DNA from: Escallonia rubra
Taxonomy: Eukaryota; Streptophyta; Magnoliopsida; Escalloniales; Escalloniaceae
Assembly: GCA_033065855.1 (NCBI GenBank)
Contig: JAVXUO010000006.1
Coordinates: 1-64,000, forward strand
DNA length: 64,000 nt
Reading direction: 5' to 3'
Positions 61,801 through 64,000 of the stretch are shown piece after piece. The notes beneath the pieces are model-generated. The model ran no database searches. It was not told the DNA's origin and saw nothing but the letters and a program-made list of their open reading frames with translations. Numbering within the stretch: the stretch's first letter is position 1; each line of letters opens with the position of its first letter. Both the position numbers and the translations under genes were made by a program.

Positions 61801-62033
61801 CCGCTTTCCGCGTCTGCTTCGTGTCCGAGAAGATAAGAATCCGGAGCAAGCCTCGTCGTCTGAGATGGTTAAGAACATATCTGTTTGGTTATTCCATTTA
61901 TCTAATTGTTTGCTTATCCTCGATCAGCAATGCTAACTCTATTTTCCTTTTCACTTATTTTCAGGTTGCTGAGATGTACAATGCTCAGAAGCACGCTCAG
62001 AGGGACAATCGTGATGAAGATGAAGATGATTGA
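36874..62033 (+). CDS. LIG1: DNA ligase 1 (ATP-dependent), 17 coding exons
   Basis: It seals nicks between Okazaki fragments and in excision repair. Exons: 36874-37821, 39957-40073, 40965-41066, 41145-41261, 42547-42777, 42856-42950, 44817-44904, 48818-48949, 56224-56336, 59314-59415, 59497-59558, 60281-60352, 60457-60530, 60648-60704, 61429-61506, 61790-61867, 61965-62033. All introns are GT-AG and all joins keep phase; the total is 844 residues. The N-terminus is basic and disordered. The DNA-binding domain runs from about residue 190 to 440. The adenylation motif KYDGER has its Lys at about 498. Motif III is [11 protein letters not shown], IIIa [18 protein letters not shown] and V WLKLKKDY. 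Motif VI lies in the OB fold, as [11 protein letters not shown]. The acidic tail ends EDEDD. The length matches plant LIG1. No defect was seen. Confidence 0.96.
36891..36947 (+). other. Short out-of-frame ORF between the two LIG1 starts
   Basis: An ATG at 36891 with G at -3 opens 18 codons, proline-rich, ending with TAA at 36945-36947. It overlaps the presequence in another frame and ends 70 bases before the nuclear start. It could direct ribosomes to reinitiate there. This is inference from context only. Confidence 0.4.
37822..39956 (+). other. LIG1 intron 1 (2.1 kb), nothing recognised
   Basis: The donor is AAG|GTAATT and the acceptor TTGTAG|GAATTG. Open frames inside, such as 38514-38819, show no known motif. 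No element ends were identified. Confidence 0.8.
41262..42546 (+). other. LIG1 intron 4, nothing recognised
   Basis: A 1.3-kb intron between GAG|GTACGG and GTTCAG|GCTGC. AT-rich, without identifiable elements. Confidence 0.75.
42951..44816 (+). other. LIG1 intron 6 with an unexplained minus-strand frame
   Basis: A 1.9-kb intron. At 43265-43654 a 129-codon frame is open on the minus strand, in sequence a little richer in GC than the rest. I do not recognise it; an insertion of organellar or other gene-derived DNA is possible. A short duplication of AAGCTTTCTTGAACATAT flanks a (TA)n tract at about 44314-44372. Confidence 0.4.
45791..46593. mobile_element. Stowaway/mariner-like MITE, large form (803 bp)
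   Basis: It is flanked by TA on both sides (45789-45790, 46594-46595). The ends are CTCCTCCATCCCA and the complement of CTCCGTCCGTCCCA, the usual Stowaway terminus of plants. It is longer than typical because it contains (CT)n, (CA)n and a GGC-repeat-rich segment at 46260-46310. The long minus-strand frames in it are low-complexity artefacts. Confidence 0.7.
47560..48550. mobile_element. Probable Pack-type TIR element
   Basis: About 50 bp at 47571-47620 (GTTTAATGCACTCAA, ATATTACACTCGACACAT) is an imperfect inverted copy of 48495-48545 (ATGCATTTGAGTGTAATAG, TTTGAGTGTAATTAAC). The interior (47870-48330) is richer in GC and holds opposing open frames of 79 and 91 codons with no known motif. Target duplication not found. 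Confidence 0.5.
51144..51334. repeat. Tandem duplication, 91-bp unit
   Basis: AGTAGATGCAATAGTCAGTC starts a unit at 51144 and again at 51235. The copies differ at only a few positions, so the duplication is recent. It lies within LIG1 intron 8. Confidence 0.92.
51417..51775. mobile_element. Stowaway MITE (359 bp)
   Basis: It is flanked by TA at 51415-51416 and 51776-51777. The ends are CTCCCTCCGTCCCTAAAA and its complement (TTTTAGGGACGAAGGGAG). This is a classic mariner-derived MITE terminus. It is non-coding. Confidence 0.9.
52735..53533. mobile_element. hAT-type element, GGACACCG-rich family, copy 2 (799 bp)
   Basis: The exact target duplication TTAAATAG lies at 52727-52734 and 53534-53541. 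The ends are CTAGGTAGCACGGACAC and the complement of CTAGGAAGCACCGACAC. It shares subterminal GGACAC words and internal phrases (CGCAATTTTCAAAAAAT, GAAGAAGGTACCT) with the element at 13710-14818. It lacks that copy's GC-rich insert and contains a (TA)n tract at about 52840-52874. Confidence 0.92.
54946..55899. mobile_element. Mutator-type TIR element with GC-rich cargo (954 bp)
   Basis: The inverted ends are GGGAAAATTGCGCAGAATAC at 54946 and its near-complement ending at 55899; the similarity extends about 70 bp (GTTTGGACT.GTTGCAAAA). Flanking nonamers are TTTCAGCTA (54937-54945) and TTTTAGCTA (55900-55908), 8 of 9 identical, as expected of a Mutator duplication. The interior (55130-55640) is GGCGGGGCTGGCGG-rich and partly repetitive, unlike the AT-rich surroundings. 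Confidence 0.82.
56337..59313 (+). other. LIG1 intron 9 (3.0 kb)
   Basis: The donor is CCAG|GTGGGC and the acceptor TTTTGCAG|TTCGG, joining two serine codons. It contains the tandem duplication at 58253-58515 and open frames (56673-56879, 58162-58392) with no recognisable domain. Purine-rich sequence lies at 57400-57530. Confidence 0.8.
58253..58515. repeat. Tandem duplication, 133-bp unit
   Basis: TTTCTGAATTTAAGAACCAT begins a unit at 58253 and another at 58386. The second copy differs by a few substitutions and small gaps, and loses the open frame of the first. It lies in LIG1 intron 9. Confidence 0.92.
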
Positions 62034-64000
62034 GGGAGCAAACTTCCATTTACTCTTTGTTGTTATTGAAGGCATAGTCACCGCATTTTGCAGGTAGGGT
62101 TTTAGTGGCTTTTTTTTATTAATAACCGGTAGCACGTGCCTTGCCAAGTTTATTGAGATAACTAGTTTCTGTGGCTACCAAAGCCATTTAAAATATTACA
62201 CCATTTATGCTGGATTAAATTTACTATATTAGTTTTTAATTTTGTTTCTTAGCCATTGGATTTGATAATTTCTTCGCAACTAAGCACATGATTTGCTGGA
62301 ACAGTAAGGTAGTTGCATTTATATTTACGAGCCCAGGAACCTGAGCAAGCTTTGGTCAGTTAATAACACATATTATACAAATCTAAAAGGAGTATTTAAG
62401 CATGCTGCATAACATGAGGCGAAAAAGAGATTTAACATCTCATAAATAACGTACCTACTTTTGCTAAAACTACAATTGTCCGTAAGAAACCTTTTTTCTG
62501 TACGAAACATTGTTTTGAGCTATAAAGAAAAGACTAGTGCTCAATTTAGTGACGACTAACGTATGTAAATATGAGAAATGAATTATCACTTGTATTACTC
62601 CCATTTTCCTCAAATTTGTGCAGAACTCAGGCCTTGTTAGAGATATTGGTTAGGGAGCTCCTTTAGTAGCTTTACTTAACCCATCAAACCTTCATATTTG
62701 GCTCCTTTAGTGGTCCTACATGTAGCCTTTCCATACCTAGTCTCTTAACTTCCACACAGTAATTAGTGCTTCCTTCACACCACTAGAACGTTTGGATTTT
62801 TCTTTTAAATGTCTGCATGTAAAGGTTAGGTTAGGAGTTCTTTATGTTTGGAATGAAAAAGTATCATAGCCCCTTCTTATCCTCGTCATGAATTACTATT
62901 TTAAGGAATCACTTATCAAGATGCAGACATGATATTTATCTGAAGATCACGCGACGTAAAGATTGAAGGCTGATTAGACAGCCATGCAATTGTTATGGAA
63001 TATATGCATATGTATGTTTTGCCTTTAATTCATTTTAATTATAAGTTGAAGTAATAACGAATTGATTGCGCTCCAGTTTCGTCCTTAGATACTTGCCCTT
63101 TGTCACCTTTTGTTTTACATCCTGAAGGAGCATTTCAATCGTATATTGGCTCATCATTTGGAATAGTACATTAGTCATGCCAGTAACATGTAACATGCAG
63201 AGCTAAATAGCGATTACAATTATAGTTGTGTTAAAAAAGGGCGGCGCTATTCACATATCCCTTTTCAATGTGAATTTCTTATATACAAGCTTTAATTCTG
63301 TGGCTTTAGAGGGTTTTTATGGTGCTATTAACCAGACATAAATCCTGCTAGGTTACTATATTGATTAAGTAGAATCTAAAGTGATAAGAGTAGTATTTCA
63401 AATTTAGTAGGACTTATAAGTTTACACCTTATTACTTTCAAATTAAGGTGTTGCTTTTTGCCAAAATAGATTTAGCAGAACGGCTAAATAATATCGTACA
63501 TTTCCTTATGTATGTCTTCCTCTAGTTCTTCTAAAATGGATGTTGTGAGGACATTCAATAGTTAAAGATGATGTGTTCTTGTTTTGCGGTAGTAATAATC
63601 AAGACTAAAACATAATGTATAAGTACATCGTTTAGGTAGAGTTTAGAAGGTCTAAATTTGATTTCCACGTCTTAGGACCACTATGTATCAGTAGGCTATA
63701 ATTCTTACATCCGATAAATGCCTTTAGTGGTATTTTTCCATGGATACGTATTTTATTGCAACATAATATAACTTTTATATACAGATTGTGGCAAGTTATA
63801 CCTGTTAACTGCAGTGAGATTGTAAAGTTTAATAAATATCCTTAAATTAAACTAATAGTTTGAAGGGGGTGGCGGTTAATCGACACAGCTGTTATTGATG
63901 CTAGTAGTCTGTAGCAAGTTCAGCTAGGGTGGATGACCCAGGTAAACTTTGTGGACATTTGTCACAAAGTGTAGCAAGGTTGACAAGGAGGAGGAAACTT
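62034..64000. other. 3' flank of LIG1, nothing further recognised
   Basis: The first few hundred bases must hold the LIG1 3' untranslated region; no polyadenylation signal could be chosen with confidence. The remaining sequence to the window end is AT-rich, with no supported gene, RNA or element end. Confidence 0.5.

Overview
This window is nuclear DNA of a flowering plant, probably a eudicot. It is AT-rich, its genes have many introns with GT-AG borders, and it is crowded with degenerate LTR retrotransposons and non-autonomous DNA transposons. There is no sign of bacterial operons. Two intact protein-coding genes stand out. The first is a SOSEKI (DUF966, DIX-like polymerising domain) gene on the minus strand at 12407-17417, with five coding exons. 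The second is a DNA ligase 1 (LIG1) gene on the plus strand at 36874-62033, with seventeen coding exons over 25 kb. In both genes the exon lengths sum to an exact multiple of three and the joins agree in reading phase.

Layout. 1-4462 is a long Ty3-type LTR broken by a truncated Ty1/copia element (gag start, primer binding site and LTR). 4463-9850 is intergenic, with a copia-type solo LTR (7842-8732) and simple repeats. 9845-11545 is a nest of foldback elements in (TA)n tracts, one of which carries a piece of a myosin gene. 12407-17417 is the SOSEKI gene, with two hAT-type elements in its last intron. 18340-27700 is a graveyard: an RNase H remnant, a decayed copia pol split by a solo LTR, a TIR element carrying a fragment of a plastid phosphate-translocator gene, a broken copy of the LIG1 5' end, a hAT element, and a second copia remnant. 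28040-36090 holds a Tat/Ogre-like LTR and two broken genes with plant mobile domain (PMD) and DUF7745-like similarity, one interrupted by a hAT element, then a truncated second copy of the Ty3-type LTR. 36091-36400 is a GC-rich minisatellite directly before the LIG1 promoter. 36874-62033 is LIG1, whose 7.3-kb intron 8 contains Stowaway, hAT and Mutator-type insertions. 62034-64000 is 3' flank.

Function. SOSEKI proteins mark cell edges and polarity; LIG1 joins nicks in replication and repair. Nothing ties the two genes functionally. LIG1 has an exact E2F-type site just before its first ATG and two in-frame ATGs that should give mitochondrial and nuclear forms. The most interesting non-genic content is repeated gene-fragment capture by non-autonomous TIR elements, and two unrelated families of iterated perfect palindromes.

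All identifications rest on reading the sequence and on remembered family features. No database search was run.
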